The notes: generated from the letters alone by a model not told the origin. 64,000 bases of DNA from Sphingomonas donggukensis (GCF_023674425.1 NZ_CP098401.1:1426001-1490000); one strand, 5' to 3'; numbered from the stretch's first letter, positions 37,384 to 46,559 are shown. Numbers and translations are program-made.

Positions 37384-38220
37384 CTACGGGATCAGCAGCG
37401 GGCGCAGCGCGGGAACGCCCTCCCCGAGCGCCGTCGTCATCTGTGTCGCGAAATAGTCCGCGCCGGCGCGTCCCAAGTGGGTGTAGTCGAACGACAGCTT
37501 GGGATCGCCCCAGCGCGGGCCCGTTGTGGCGGGCTGCACCATCACTTCGGTCTTGGGCGCGGCGATCGTCGTGCCGGTCGCGGCGGCCACTTGCACCAAC
37601 GGTGGCGGCGGAAGCTGCGCGAGGTGGTTGGCGGCGACCGGGCCCATCGCCTGCACCGCGTCGGCGGACAGGCGGTTGAGGTCGATCACCGGCGTCGCGG
37701 TGCGCGCGCCCACCGCGCGGATCGCCGCCGCCCAGGGATCGAGATCGCGGTCGAGCCTGCCGTCCTTGAACTGACGCCGGGTCAGCGGCGTGAACAGCAC
37801 CGGGATCGCCCCCGTCGCGCGAATCTCGGCGACGTAGCGCTCCATGTTGGCGGGGAATTCGGTGGCAAGGTCGGTCGACCGACCCGGCTTGCCCGGCTGG
37901 TCGTTGTGCCCGAACCCGATCAGGACATAGGTGACGGCAAAGCCGGGCGTGCGCATCTCGGCGAGCGCCAGCGCCCATGACCCCTCCGCCCGGTAGTTCG
38001 ACGTGCTGCGCCCGCCACGCGCCAGGTTCACGCAGGCCGCGAACGACGTGACGTGATAGGCGCAGAACGCCCCGCCCCAGCCGCTGTTCGCCTGCACCGT
38101 CGAATCGCCGACCAGGACGATCTTCGTCGCTCGGATCGGCTGGACGGGTGGAACGGGCGTCTGGCCGGCTGCTCCCTGCGCCAGCGTCGCCGCCCACATT
38201 GCCAAAGCCGTTCGCCACAT
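37384..38220 (-). CDS. SGNH acetylesterase, rhamnogalacturonan type (CE12)
   Basis: 278 residues with an N-terminal signal peptide ending AQG/AAG. SGNH blocks are clear: IVLVGDSTVQ (nucleophile Ser40), LARGGRST (Gly), IGFGHNDQPG (Asn106) and a C-terminal DYTHLGRAGADYF with the Asp/His pair. The extra GGRSTSNYR and the GKPGRSTDLATEFPANMERYV region match rhamnogalacturonan acetylesterases, which remove acetyl groups from pectin hairy regions. It is convergent with GH43, with no space between the stops, and has an operator-like site just upstream of its start. Confidence 0.87.
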   Translation of the reverse strand: MWRTALAMWAATLAQGAAGQTPVPPVQPIRATKIVLVGDSTVQANSGWGGAFCAYHVTSFAACVNLARGGRSTSNYRAEGSWALALAEMRTPGFAVTYVLIGFGHNDQPGKPGRSTDLATEFPANMERYVAEIRATGAIPVLFTPLTRRQFKDGRLDRDLDPWAAAIRAVGARTATPVIDLNRLSADAVQAMGPVAANHLAQLPPPPLVQVAAATGTTIAAPKTEVMVQPATTGPRWGDPKLSFDYTHLGRAGADYFATQMTTALGEGVPALRPLLIP

Positions 38221-38255
38221 ATCTCGTCACCCCCCCCGATACGAGGCACGCTATT

Positions 38256-38269
38256 GGAAACCGGTGTCA
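38256..38269. promoter_or_regulatory. Second operator-like site, GGAAACCGGTGTCA
   Basis: Shares ACCGGTGTCA with the site at 31011-31024. The right half is identical; the left half is degenerate. It lies 36 bases upstream of the CE12 start, on the far side of the pectin locus, and 67 bases before the M16 peptidase start, so it could serve either gene. Confidence 0.4.
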
Positions 38270-38335
38270 TCGCCAAGTGGCTTTGCGGCCTGGCGGCGAT
38301 CGGGCAAGCTGGCGGGAACCGGAGTTTCCCCATCC

Positions 38336-41212
38336 ATGCCCCTGAATTCGCTCGCCCGCCGCCTTTCGGCACTCGCCCTGATGGCCTGTGCGGCGGCGGG
38401 CGTCGCCCGGAACCAGACGCCGACGCCGCCGGTCGCCGCGCCCGCGGTGGCGCCGTCGTGGCTGCACGCGGGCAGCGACATTCCCGCCGATCCTGAGTGG
38501 CGGACGGGGACGCTGCCCAACGGCGTCCGCTATGCCGTGCGGCGCAACGCCACCCCGCCCAACACGGTCGCGATCCGCGTGCGCATCGACGCCGGCGCGC
38601 TGATGGAGGGCGACGCGGAGAGCGGCTGGGCGCATTTCCTGGAGCACATGGTGTTCCGCGGCACCACCCGACGCCCGGACGGCGAAGCGGTGCGGCTGTG
38701 GCAGCGGCTGGGCGCGAGCTTTGGATCGGACACCAACGCCTTCACCTCGATGCGCGCGACGGTGTACAAGCTCGACCTGCCGCGAAACGACGCCGCATCG
38801 CTCGACGAAGCGACGGGCGCGCTTGCCGACATGATGACCGACGCGACGATCGCGCCGAAGCTGGTCGATATCGAGCGCAAGGTCGTGCTGGCCGAGCGCG
38901 CCGCCCGGATCACGCCGAGCGCGCAGAAGGTGCAGGACGCGGTGCGCCCGCTGTTCCAGTCCGGGCTGCTCGCCGAACGCCGCGACGTCGGCGGCACCGC
39001 GGCGTCGCTGGCGGCGACGGACAGCGCCGGGCTGCGGCGGTTCTACAAACGCTGGTACCGTCCCGAGCGCGCGGTCGTGGTGGTCGCGGGCGATGCCGAT
39101 CCGGCGGTGCTGGAGGGGCTGGTGCGGCGGCATTTCGGCGGCTGGCAGGGCGACGGGCCGCGCCCGAGCGAGCCGGCCTATGGCGCGCCGACGATCCCTG
39201 CGACGAACACGCGCATCGTCGTCGATCCGTTGGTGCCGGCGGGGCTGGCGGTCGCGTGGATCGCGCCGCACGACGACGCGGTGGTCACCGCCGAGCGCGA
39301 GCGCGCCGATACGCTGGCGACGATCGCGCTCAGGATCCTGAACCAGCGGCTGGATGCGGAGGCGCGGACCGGGGGCGACATGCTGGGCGCCAGCGTCTCG
39401 CGGTCGCAGTCGCGCAATCTTGCCGACCAGACCACGCTGTCGGTTTCGCCCCGCCCCGACCGGCTGCTCCCCGCGCTGGTCCAGGCGTACCGCGTCGTCA
39501 ACCGCACGCTCGCGACACCGGTCGACCAGGCCGAGATCGACCAGCAGACCGCCGGCGTCGGCCAGGCGCTGCGCCGCGCGGCCGATACCAGCACGACATG
39601 GTCGTCGGCGACGCAGGCCGACCTGTTCGTCGGGGCGGTGGACAGCGGCGACGTCGCCGGCCCCCGCGCCTATTACGCCGATCTGTTCGCGGCGCAGGTT
39701 CCGGCGATCACGCCCGCGGCAGTGCAGTCGGTATTGCGCACGCTGTTCGCGCCCGAACCGCGCCTGCTGGTGATCGCGCGAGCGCCGGTCCCTGCCGGCG
39801 ACGCGGCCAAGGCCTTGACCGATGCCCGCAAGGCCGGCGGCGGTGCCGCGTCCGCGCTGCGGACCGTCACCATCGACGCGCTCAGCCCGCCGCGCGCCGC
39901 GGGCGCCATTGCCGGGGAACGCCGGATCAACGACCTCGGCATCGAGCGCGTCACCTTCGCCAACGGCGTCGAGCTGGACATCAAGCACACCGACTATGCA
40001 CGCGATTCGATCGGCATCGACGTGCGCATCGGCCACGGCTTGGCCGGGCGGCGCCCGGGCGATGCCGGGCTGGGATGGAGCAGCGGCGTGCTGGCGGCGA
40101 GCGGGATCGCGGGCTTCACCGCGCCCGAGCTCGCGCGCTTCGCGGCGGGGCGGCAGGTCGGGTTCGGCGTTTCGCCGGGCACCGGGGCGCTCAGCCTCAG
40201 CGGCACGACCAGCCGCCGCGACCTCGACGAGGCACTGCGCGTGATGCTGGCGGGTGTGCTGCGACCAAGCATCGATCCGGTCGCGCTTTCCCAGGCGAAG
40301 GACGGGTTCAAGGCGGTGTTCGCGACGATCCGCAACCGGCCAGGCTCGGTGCTGCAACTCGTCGCGGCGCCCGCGCTCTACGGGGGCGACCTGCGCTTCC
40401 GTGGCCTGCCGGCGCCCGGCGACGTCTATGGTGCGACCGTGCTGGGGCTGCGGCGCTACTGGACCGAGCAGATGGCGGCCGGGCCGGTACGCATCGCGAT
40501 CGTCGGCGACGTCGACCGCGATGCCGCCATCGCCGCGGTCGCGCGGACGTTCGGCGCGCTGCCGCCGCGCACCGACGTGCCGCCCGCCGCCGCGTCGCTC
40601 GCCATTTCGGCGATGGCGGCAGGACCGATCCGGGCGACCCACGCGGGCGATCCGGATCAGGCGGCGGTGATGCTCGCCTGGCGCACGGGCGGTGCGCTGG
40701 CCGACCTGAAGACAGCACGCGCGCTGCTGGTCGCGCAGGCGCTGATCCAGAACCGCCTGACCGAGGAATTCCGCGAGACCGAAGGCGGCAGCTACAGCCC
40801 GAGCGTGAGCGGATCTGCGGCGCCCGGCTTCGAAGATTTCGGCGCGGTCGTCGCCAGCGCGCAGCTGCGGCCCGAACGCATCGCCGACTTCGCCGCCGCC
40901 GTCACGCGCATCGTGGCCGACATCGCCGCGCGCGGGCCGGACGCCGATGCGCTTGCCCGCGCGCGCCAGACCGTCGTCGCCGCCGCCGAACGCAACCGCG
41001 CGGGTAACGCCTATTGGCGTGCGGCGCTCGGCGGCGATCTCGACGATCCGCGCCAGGTCGAATCGATCCGCAGCTATGTGGAGGGGCGCCGCGTGGTCGA
41101 TGCCGCCGCGGTGCAGGCGGTGGTCCGCCGCTACCTGACGGCAGCGCCGCTCAGGATCGAAGTGGTGCCGGCATCACGCGCGACGCGCACAAAAACCGAC
41201 GCGGCGCCGTAA
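38336..41212 (+). CDS. M16 family zinc peptidase (pitrilysin-like), secreted
   Basis: A 958-residue periplasmic peptidase. A signal peptide (LARRLSALALMACAAAG) is followed by an M16 catalytic domain with inverted zinc motif HFLEH at residues 100-104 and the downstream Glu in the KVVLAERAAR helix. Usual M16 neighbours are LPNGVRYAVRRN, SFGSDTNAFTSM and FYKRWYRPERAVVVVAGD. A second, non-catalytic M16-like half follows (about residues 530-940) with TEEFRETEGGSYSPSV. ATG 38336 places the signal at the very start; the frame remains open to 38264. It probably degrades small peptides. Not obviously linked to the pectin genes. Confidence 0.9.
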   Translation: MPLNSLARRLSALALMACAAAGVARNQTPTPPVAAPAVAPSWLHAGSDIPADPEWRTGTLPNGVRYAVRRNATPPNTVAIRVRIDAGALMEGDAESGWAHFLEHMVFRGTTRRPDGEAVRLWQRLGASFGSDTNAFTSMRATVYKLDLPRNDAASLDEATGALADMMTDATIAPKLVDIERKVVLAERAARITPSAQKVQDAVRPLFQSGLLAERRDVGGTAASLAATDSAGLRRFYKRWYRPERAVVVVAGDADPAVLEGLVRRHFGGWQGDGPRPSEPAYGAPTIPATNTRIVVDPLVPAGLAVAWIAPHDDAVVTAERERADTLATIALRILNQRLDAEARTGGDMLGASVSRSQSRNLADQTTLSVSPRPDRLLPALVQAYRVVNRTLATPVDQAEIDQQTAGVGQALRRAADTSTTWSSATQADLFVGAVDSGDVAGPRAYYADLFAAQVPAITPAAVQSVLRTLFAPEPRLLVIARAPVPAGDAAKALTDARKAGGGAASALRTVTIDALSPPRAAGAIAGERRINDLGIERVTFANGVELDIKHTDYARDSIGIDVRIGHGLAGRRPGDAGLGWSSGVLAASGIAGFTAPELARFAAGRQVGFGVSPGTGALSLSGTTSRRDLDEALRVMLAGVLRPSIDPVALSQAKDGFKAVFATIRNRPGSVLQLVAAPALYGGDLRFRGLPAPGDVYGATVLGLRRYWTEQMAAGPVRIAIVGDVDRDAAIAAVARTFGALPPRTDVPPAAASLAISAMAAGPIRATHAGDPDQAAVMLAWRTGGALADLKTARALLVAQALIQNRLTEEFRETEGGSYSPSVSGSAAPGFEDFGAVVASAQLRPERIADFAAAVTRIVADIAARGPDADALARARQTVVAAAERNRAGNAYWRAALGGDLDDPRQVESIRSYVEGRRVVDAAAVQAVVRRYLTAAPLRIEVVPASRATRTKTDAAP

Positions 41213-41242
41213 GACGCCCAAGTATCTGAGATCATGGAAAGA

Positions 41243-41318
41243 TGGTGGAGCCGAGGGGGATCGAACCCCTGACCTCTGCAATGCCATTGCAGCGCTCTCC
41301 CAGCTGAGCTACGGCCCC
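41243..41318 (-). tRNA. tRNA-Ala (anticodon GGC)
   Basis: 76 bases including CCA. On the minus strand it begins GGGGCCGTAGCTCAGCTGGG, with acceptor stem GGGGCC(G) pairing to the 3' GGCTCC region and CCA encoded. The anticodon arm is CTGCA-ATGGCAT-TGCAG, giving anticodon GGC. The T-arm GGTTCGATCC is standard. It lies between the M16 peptidase and the TIGR02300 gene. Confidence 0.95.
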
Positions 41319-41437
41319 GAACCTTGCGGGATATACCCTGGGAAGGCGTCGCCTCTAGTCAGGCGCGACGCGGTTGGCAAGCGGGTTGAGCGGGGTTTCT
41401 CGGGAAAAACCGCACCGCCCAACCCGTGCCAGGAAAA

Positions 41438-41755
41438 TCAGCTTTCCTCGTCTTCGTCCGCGGTCTTGACGCCCAGGTCGTCGTCGCCGCCCAGGTCGAC
41501 GTCGTCGTCGGCCGAGGGCTCTTCTTCCTCGACGTCGGCGTCCAGATCGTCATCCGCCCCGAGATCGGAATCGGCTTCCTTCTTGTCGGCCTTCACCGCC
41601 TCGAACGGCAGCGGCTGCTTGGACTTCAGGATGGGCTCGGGGTTCCAGTTCACGCCGCATTCGATGCAGGTGACCGGATCATCCTTGCCGAGATCATAGA
41701 AGCGCGTTCCGCACTTCGGACACGCACGCTTCGTGCCCCATTCGGGCTTCACCAT
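41438..41755 (-). CDS. TIGR02300 family protein: zinc ribbon with acidic tail
   Basis: 105 residues. The N-terminal half has a four-cysteine zinc-ribbon (ACPKCGTRFYDLGKDDPVTC followed by IECG), with the FYDL motif that defines the family. The C-terminal 55 residues are very acidic (EEEEPSADDDVDLGGDDD), probably unstructured. ATG 41755 starts MVKPEWGTKR, the family N-terminus; an upstream frame to 41827 is Arg-rich and rejected. An alphaproteobacterial family of unknown role, perhaps nucleic-acid or ribosome related. Divergent from aroA. Confidence 0.88.
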   Translation of the reverse strand: MVKPEWGTKRACPKCGTRFYDLGKDDPVTCIECGVNWNPEPILKSKQPLPFEAVKADKKEADSDLGADDDLDADVEEEEPSADDDVDLGGDDDLGVKTADEDEES

Positions 41756-41858
41756 GAACCGCTCTCGCTTACAGGAATAATCGGGAAATCGCCGACAGTG
41801 CCAGCGACGTGGGGCGCGCCTTGCCATAGCGCAAGGGCACTGTCAAAGACCCCGGCGC

Positions 41859-43202
41859 ATGAGCCACCCCGCCCCTTCCCCGCTGACGATCGGCCCGCGC
41901 GGTGCGTTGAAAGGCCGGGTGCGCGTGCCCGGCGACAAGTCGATCAGCCACCGCGCGCTGATGTTTTCCGCGCTGGCAGTCGGGGAAAGCCGGGTCGAGG
42001 GACTTCTTGAGGGCGAGGACGTGCTCGCCACTGCGGCGGCGCTGCGCGCAATGGGCGCGACGATCGAGCGCGACGACGACGGTAGCTGGCGGATCCACGG
42101 CGTGGGCGTCGGCGGCTTGCTCCAGCCAGCGAGTGCGCTCGACATGGGCAATTCGGGCACATCGACGCGGCTGCTGATGGGGCTGGTCGCGAGCCACGCC
42201 ATCACCGCCACGTTCACCGGCGACGCTTCGCTCAGCAAGCGACCGATGGGGCGCGTGATCGATCCGCTGGCGACGATGGGTGCCGAGATCACCGCGAGTC
42301 CGGGTGGGCGCCTCCCGCTGATGGTCCGCGGGATCGTACCGGCGGTGCCGATCACCTACACGCTGCCGGTCGCGTCGGCGCAAGTGAAGTCGGCGATATT
42401 GCTCGCGGGACTCAACACGCCGGGCATCACCCGCGTGATCGAGCCGGTCGCGACCCGTGATCACAGCGAGCGGATGCTGGCGGGGTTCGGCGCCGACCTG
42501 ACCATCGAGGAAACGCCCGAGGGCCGCGTGATATCGATCCGCGGCGAGGCCGAACTGGCGCCACAGCATATCGTCGTGCCGGGCGATCCCTCCTCCGCTG
42601 CCTTCTGGCTGGTCGCGGCGAGCGTGGTGCCGGGGTCGGACGTGGTGATCGAGAATGTCGGGCTGAATCCGACGCGCAGCGGACTGGTCACAGCACTCAG
42701 GATGATGGGCGCCGATATCACCGAGCGCGATGCGCGCAGTGTCGGGGGCGAGCCGGTCGCTGACCTGCACGTCCGCCACGCCGCGCTGTCGGCGATCACC
42801 GTGCCGCACGACCTGGCACCGAGCATGATCGACGAATATCCCGCGCTGTTCGTCGCAGCCGCCTTCGCCACAGGCACGACGGTCGCGCGCGGGGCGGAGG
42901 AATTGCGCGTCAAGGAATCGGACCGCATCGCCGCGATGGCAGCGGCGCTGTCGGCAATCGGCGTGGCCGTCACCGAGCACGACGATGGCCTGTCGGTGAC
43001 CGGCACCGGCGGCGGGCCCCTGCCCGGCGGCGCGACGATCGCCTCGCTGCTCGACCACCGTATCGCGATGAGCCTGACGGTCGCCGGGCTGCACGCCGCA
43101 GCACCGGTCACGATCGACGACGCGTCGCCGGTCGCAACCAGCTATCCCATGTTCTTCGCGACGCTTGACGCGGTCGCCCCGGTGGCGGAAGTCGAGGCAT
43201 GA
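41859..43202 (+). CDS. aroA: 3-phosphoshikimate 1-carboxyvinyltransferase (EPSP synthase)
   Basis: Shikimate-pathway enzyme: shikimate-3-phosphate + PEP gives EPSP. Motifs are VPGDKSISHRALM, MGNSGTSTRLLMGLV, LSKRPMGRVIDPL, SAQVKSAILLAG and RVKESDRIAAMA (as LRVKESDR). The SGTSTRLLMGL stretch is nearer to the class II enzymes of alphaproteobacteria and Gram-positives than to the class I LGNAGTAMRPL motif of E. coli. 447 residues. Its last bases overlap cmk (ATGA), giving the common aroA-cmk-rpsA order. Confidence 0.95.
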   Translation: MSHPAPSPLTIGPRGALKGRVRVPGDKSISHRALMFSALAVGESRVEGLLEGEDVLATAAALRAMGATIERDDDGSWRIHGVGVGGLLQPASALDMGNSGTSTRLLMGLVASHAITATFTGDASLSKRPMGRVIDPLATMGAEITASPGGRLPLMVRGIVPAVPITYTLPVASAQVKSAILLAGLNTPGITRVIEPVATRDHSERMLAGFGADLTIEETPEGRVISIRGEAELAPQHIVVPGDPSSAAFWLVAASVVPGSDVVIENVGLNPTRSGLVTALRMMGADITERDARSVGGEPVADLHVRHAALSAITVPHDLAPSMIDEYPALFVAAAFATGTTVARGAEELRVKESDRIAAMAAALSAIGVAVTEHDDGLSVTGTGGGPLPGGATIASLLDHRIAMSLTVAGLHAAAPVTIDDASPVATSYPMFFATLDAVAPVAEVEA

Positions 43203-43834
43203 TTATCGCCGTCGACGGACCCGCGGCTTCCGGCAAGGGCACCATCGCCCGCGCGCTGGCGCGGCACTATAAGTTGCCGCATCTCGACACCGGCCTGCTC
43301 TACCGCGCGGTCGCCGCCACCGTGCTCGACAACGAGCTCGACCCCGAGAAGGAGGCCGACGCGGTCGCTGCGTGCAATTTCGACGAGGCGATGCTGGCGC
43401 AGGAGCGGCTGAAGGACGACCTGATCGGCAAGACCGCGTCGATCGTGTCCGCACACCCGCTGGTGCGGGCGGCGCTGCTCCAGCGGCAGAAAAGGTTCGC
43501 GGCACAGCCCGGCGGCGCAGTGCTCGACGGGCGCGATATCGGCACCGTCATCGCGCCGCACGCCGACGCCAAGCTGTTCGTGAAGGCGACGCCAATGATC
43601 CGCGCCCGTCGCCGCCACGCCGAGTTGCGCGACCGCGGCAGCTTTGCGAGCCTGGACAAGGTGCTGGCCGACATCCGCGCGCGGGACGAACGCGATTCCA
43701 GCCGCAGCCAAGCGCCCTTGCGCGCCGCCGAGGATGCCGCCTTGCTCGACACCAGCTTTCTCTCTATAGACGCCGCCGTCCAGCGGGCGATTTCGCTCGT
43801 GGAGGCTCGGACGGCAACGGCGAAACAGCCCTAG
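43199..43834 (+). CDS. cmk: Cytidylate kinase
   Basis: Phosphorylates CMP and dCMP to the diphosphates. It begins MIIAVDGPAASGKGTIARAL with P-loop GPAASGKGT. LDTGLLYRAVA (CMP-binding), VLDGRDIGTVIAPHADAKLF and the lid-region RARRRHAELRDRG are typical. 211 residues is normal. The start overlaps the aroA stop by 4 bp. The 197-bp gap before rpsA (43835-44031) contains no gene I can support and presumably holds the rpsA promoter and leader. Confidence 0.95.
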   Translation: MIIAVDGPAASGKGTIARALARHYKLPHLDTGLLYRAVAATVLDNELDPEKEADAVAACNFDEAMLAQERLKDDLIGKTASIVSAHPLVRAALLQRQKRFAAQPGGAVLDGRDIGTVIAPHADAKLFVKATPMIRARRRHAELRDRGSFASLDKVLADIRARDERDSSRSQAPLRAAEDAALLDTSFLSIDAAVQRAISLVEARTATAKQP

Positions 43835-44031
43835 CTCGCGAGGCGCGGAGCGCACCCGGTCGATACCGGCATCGCTGGCCGCGCCGTATGCGCATCAGTC
43901 CCAAAGTCTTCGCGTCGGCGGCTTTGCCCCGGTGGACGCCGCGTTCGGCACCCGGCCGCCGCGGCATTTTGGCCAAGACCGCCGGATCCAACCGGCTGGC
44001 CGGAAAACAGTTGAACAGGACGCCCATATTT

Positions 44032-45744
44032 ATGGCAACCGCCGCCAATCCCACCCGCGATGATTTCGCCGCAATGCTCGACGCCACTCTCGGCCAGGCC
44101 GACGGGTTCGAAGGCCGCGTCGTCATCGGCACCGTCACCGGCATCGAGAACGACCTGGCCGTCATCGACGTCGGCCTGAAGAGCGAAGGCCGCGTGCCGC
44201 TGCGCGAATTCGCCGCGCCGGGCCAGAAGGCCGACCTGAAGGTCGGTGACGAAGTCCAGGTTTATGTCGACCGCGTCGAGAATGCGAACGGCGAAGCCAT
44301 GCTCAGCCGCGACCGCGCCCGCCGCGAAGCCGCCTGGGACACGCTGGAAACCGAATTCGCCAAGTCGGCCCGCGTCGAGGGCGTGATCTTCGGTCGCGTC
44401 AAGGGCGGCTTCACCGTCGATCTCTCGGGCGCGGTTGCCTTCCTGCCGGGGTCGCAGGTCGATATCCGTCCGGTGCGCGACGTCACCCCGCTGATGGACA
44501 TCCCGCAGCCGTTCCAGATCCTGAAGATGGACCGCAAGCGCGGCAACATCGTCGTGTCGCGCCGCGCCGTTCTGGAAGAGACCCGCGCCGAGCAGCGTTC
44601 GGGCCTGATCCTGAGCCTGGCCGAGGGCCAGATCATCGACGGCGTCGTCAAGAACATCACCGATTACGGTGCGTTCGTCGACTTGGGCGGCATCGACGGC
44701 CTGCTGCACGTCACCGACCTCAGCTACAAGCGCGTCGGCCATCCGTCGGAAGTCCTGAACATCGGCGACACCGTCAAGGTCCAGATCATCCGCATCAACA
44801 AGGACACGCAGCGCATCTCGCTGGGCATGAAGCAGCTCGAGAGCGATCCTTGGGACGGCGCGATGCAGAAGTACCCGGTCGGCGCCAAGCTGTCGGGCCG
44901 CGTCACGAACATCACCGAATATGGTGCGTTCGTCGAGCTGGAAGCCGGCATCGAGGGCCTGGTCCACGTGTCGGAAATGTCGTGGACCAAGAAGAACGTC
45001 CACCCCGGCAAGATCGTGTCGACCAGCCAGGAAGTCGAAGTCGTCGTCCTCGAGGTCGATCAGGACAAGCGCCGCATCTCGCTCGGCCTGAAGCAGGCGC
45101 AGGCCAATCCGTGGGAGGCCTTCGAGGCTGCGCACCCGGTCGGCTCGACCGTCGAGGGCGAAGTCAAGAACGCGACCGAATTCGGCCTGTTCATCGGCCT
45201 CGACAACGACGTCGACGGCATGGTCCACATGTCGGACATCGCCTGGGGCATCTCGGGCGAGGACGCGCTCAACCTGCATCGCAAGGGTGAGACGGTCCAG
45301 GCCGTCGTGCTCGCGATCGAGCCCGACAAGGAGCGTATCTCGCTCGGCATGAAGCAGCTCGAGCGCGGTGGCCCCGTGGTCGGCGCGGCGGCAGCCGGCG
45401 ACAAGCTGAACAAGAACTCGGTCGTCACGGTCACCGTCCTCGAAGTCCGCGACGCGGGCCTCGAGGTGCAGGCAGGCGAAGACGGCGCGACCGGCTTCAT
45501 CAAGCGCACCGACCTCGGTCGCGACCGCGACGAGCAGCGTCCGGAGCGGTTCCAGGTCGGGCAGAAGTTCGACGCGATGGTCACCGGGTTCGACCGGTCG
45601 AAGAAGCCGACCTTCTCGGTCAAGGCGATGCAGATCGCCGAGGAGAAGCAGGCGGTCCAGCAGTACGGTTCGTCCGACTCGGGTGCGTCGCTCGGCGACA
45701 TCCTGGGCGAGGCCCTCAAGGCCCGCACCGGCGAAACCAAGTAA
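44032..45744 (+). CDS. rpsA: 30S ribosomal protein S1
   Basis: Essential mRNA-binding ribosomal protein, 570 residues from ATG 44032. Six S1/OB-fold repeats can be followed: VIGTVTGIENDLAVIDVG, VEGVIFGRVKGGFTVDL, IDGVVKNITDYGAFVDLG, LSGRVTNITEYGAFVEL, VEGEVKNATEFGLFIGL and a more divergent last one (VVTVTVLEVRDAGLEVQ). RISLGMKQLE-type ends recur after repeats 3 to 5. Codon use is strongly biased, as in highly expressed genes. An upstream open frame to 43372 overlaps cmk and is not used. It is followed by a strong intrinsic terminator. Confidence 0.97.
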   Translation: MATAANPTRDDFAAMLDATLGQADGFEGRVVIGTVTGIENDLAVIDVGLKSEGRVPLREFAAPGQKADLKVGDEVQVYVDRVENANGEAMLSRDRARREAAWDTLETEFAKSARVEGVIFGRVKGGFTVDLSGAVAFLPGSQVDIRPVRDVTPLMDIPQPFQILKMDRKRGNIVVSRRAVLEETRAEQRSGLILSLAEGQIIDGVVKNITDYGAFVDLGGIDGLLHVTDLSYKRVGHPSEVLNIGDTVKVQIIRINKDTQRISLGMKQLESDPWDGAMQKYPVGAKLSGRVTNITEYGAFVELEAGIEGLVHVSEMSWTKKNVHPGKIVSTSQEVEVVVLEVDQDKRRISLGLKQAQANPWEAFEAAHPVGSTVEGEVKNATEFGLFIGLDNDVDGMVHMSDIAWGISGEDALNLHRKGETVQAVVLAIEPDKERISLGMKQLERGGPVVGAAAAGDKLNKNSVVTVTVLEVRDAGLEVQAGEDGATGFIKRTDLGRDRDEQRPERFQVGQKFDAMVTGFDRSKKPTFSVKAMQIAEEKQAVQQYGSSDSGASLGDILGEALKARTGETK

Positions 45745-45752
45745 CATCGAAA

Positions 45753-45788
45753 CGGGGCAGCAAAATACTTTGCTGCCCCGCTTTTTTT
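45753..45788 (+). terminator. Strong intrinsic terminator of rpsA
   Basis: CGGGGCAGCAAA (45753-45764) and TTTGCTGCCCCG (45769-45780) form a perfect 12-bp stem with a 4-base loop, followed by a C and seven T (45782-45788). It begins 8 bases after the rpsA stop. Confidence 0.95.
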
Positions 45789-45889
45789 GGTCCCGCCAGT
45801 TGATGTAAGTTGGGATTGCTGCGTAAGAACGGTCTCTGCAAGGATGCGCCACGCCCGGCCATTCGAACGGGGACGCTCTGGGGGGCGGA

Positions 45890-46168
45890 ATGATCCGGTC
45901 TGAACTTGTGACCATGTTGATGCGCGATCACGCCGACCTTTCGGCGCGCGATATCGAGAAGATCGTCGATGTGTTCTTCGACCAGATCGTCTCGCGACTG
46001 ACGGCGGATGGCCGTGTCGAGCTGCGCGGCTTCGGCGCTTTCTCTACCCGCGCCCGCGACGCCCGCCAGGGTCGCAACCCCCGCACCGGCGAAACCGTGG
46101 ATGTCGAGGCGAAGCGCGTGCCGTACTTCAAGCCCGGCAAGGAAATGCGGGCACGGCTGAACGTTTGA
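45890..46168 (+). CDS. ihfB: Integration host factor beta subunit
   Basis: DNA-bending protein of the HU/IHF family, 92 residues. MIRSELVTMLMRDHADLSARD and the arm region RVELRGFGAFSTRARDARQGRNP followed by RTGETV identify the family. RNPRTGETVDVEAKRVPYFKPGKEMR is the IHF-beta-type end (DVEAKRVPYFKPG). The genomic position after rpsA is the classical place for ihfB. Its partner IhfA is not in this window. Confidence 0.94.
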   Translation: MIRSELVTMLMRDHADLSARDIEKIVDVFFDQIVSRLTADGRVELRGFGAFSTRARDARQGRNPRTGETVDVEAKRVPYFKPGKEMRARLNV

Positions 46169-46472
46169 GGCGGCCGGTCGCAAGGTAAGCGGAGCGGAGC
46201 GAGCGCACCTTACGGACGGACTCGCCGAAAACCGGCCGGCCTCGCGCATGCGAGGTTCGACGTCACGACGCGGCCCTTCGACTGCCTGCAAGGCAGGCGC
46301 TCAGGAGAGCCTTTGCCGCGGCGCGAATATCGGCCAATAGCTTTTCTAATGAAACGACTAGCGTATCGAGCCGTCATGCGAGTAAATCGCATGACGTCGG
46401 ACGGGCTAATGCCCGCCGGCCGGCTCGACGGAGTCTGGAACAAGCTGCGCTTGTTCCTCGCTCCGTCAGTGC
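46169..46472. other. Intergenic region with several stem-loops, no gene seen
   Basis: About 300 bases between ihfB and tRNA-Leu. Short perfect inverted repeats are visible: 46240-46255 (CCTCGC/GCGAGG around GCAT), 46282-46296 (CTGCCT/AGGCAG around GCA) and 46373-46395 (GTCATGCGA/TCGCATGAC around GTAAA). I see no protein frame with coding character. The tRNA promoter must be near the end; the stem-loops may be an ihfB terminator, a structured leader or an unknown small RNA. Confidence 0.4.
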
Positions 46473-46559
46473 GCGGACGTGGCGAAATTGGTAGACGCAC
46501 GGGACTTAAAATCCCTCGCCCGAAACGGCGTGCGGGTTCGAGTCCCGCCGTCCGCACCA
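46473..46559 (+). tRNA. tRNA-Leu (anticodon TAA)
   Basis: 87 bases with encoded CCA. The acceptor arm GCGGACG pairs with CGTCCGC before ACCA. The D-arm region is TGGCGAAATTGGTAGACGCA, the anticodon arm is GGGA-CTTAAAA-TCCC (anticodon TAA), a long class II variable arm follows (CTCGCCCGAAACGGCGTG), and the T-arm is GGGTTCGAGTCCC. The next gene's reading frame begins to look coding within the last bases of this tRNA. Confidence 0.97.

Noticed and set aside
38267-40642. 791-codon minus-strand frame opposite the M16 peptidase
   Set aside because: No recognisable domain; the opposite strand has the HFLEH zinc motif and continuous peptidase similarity.
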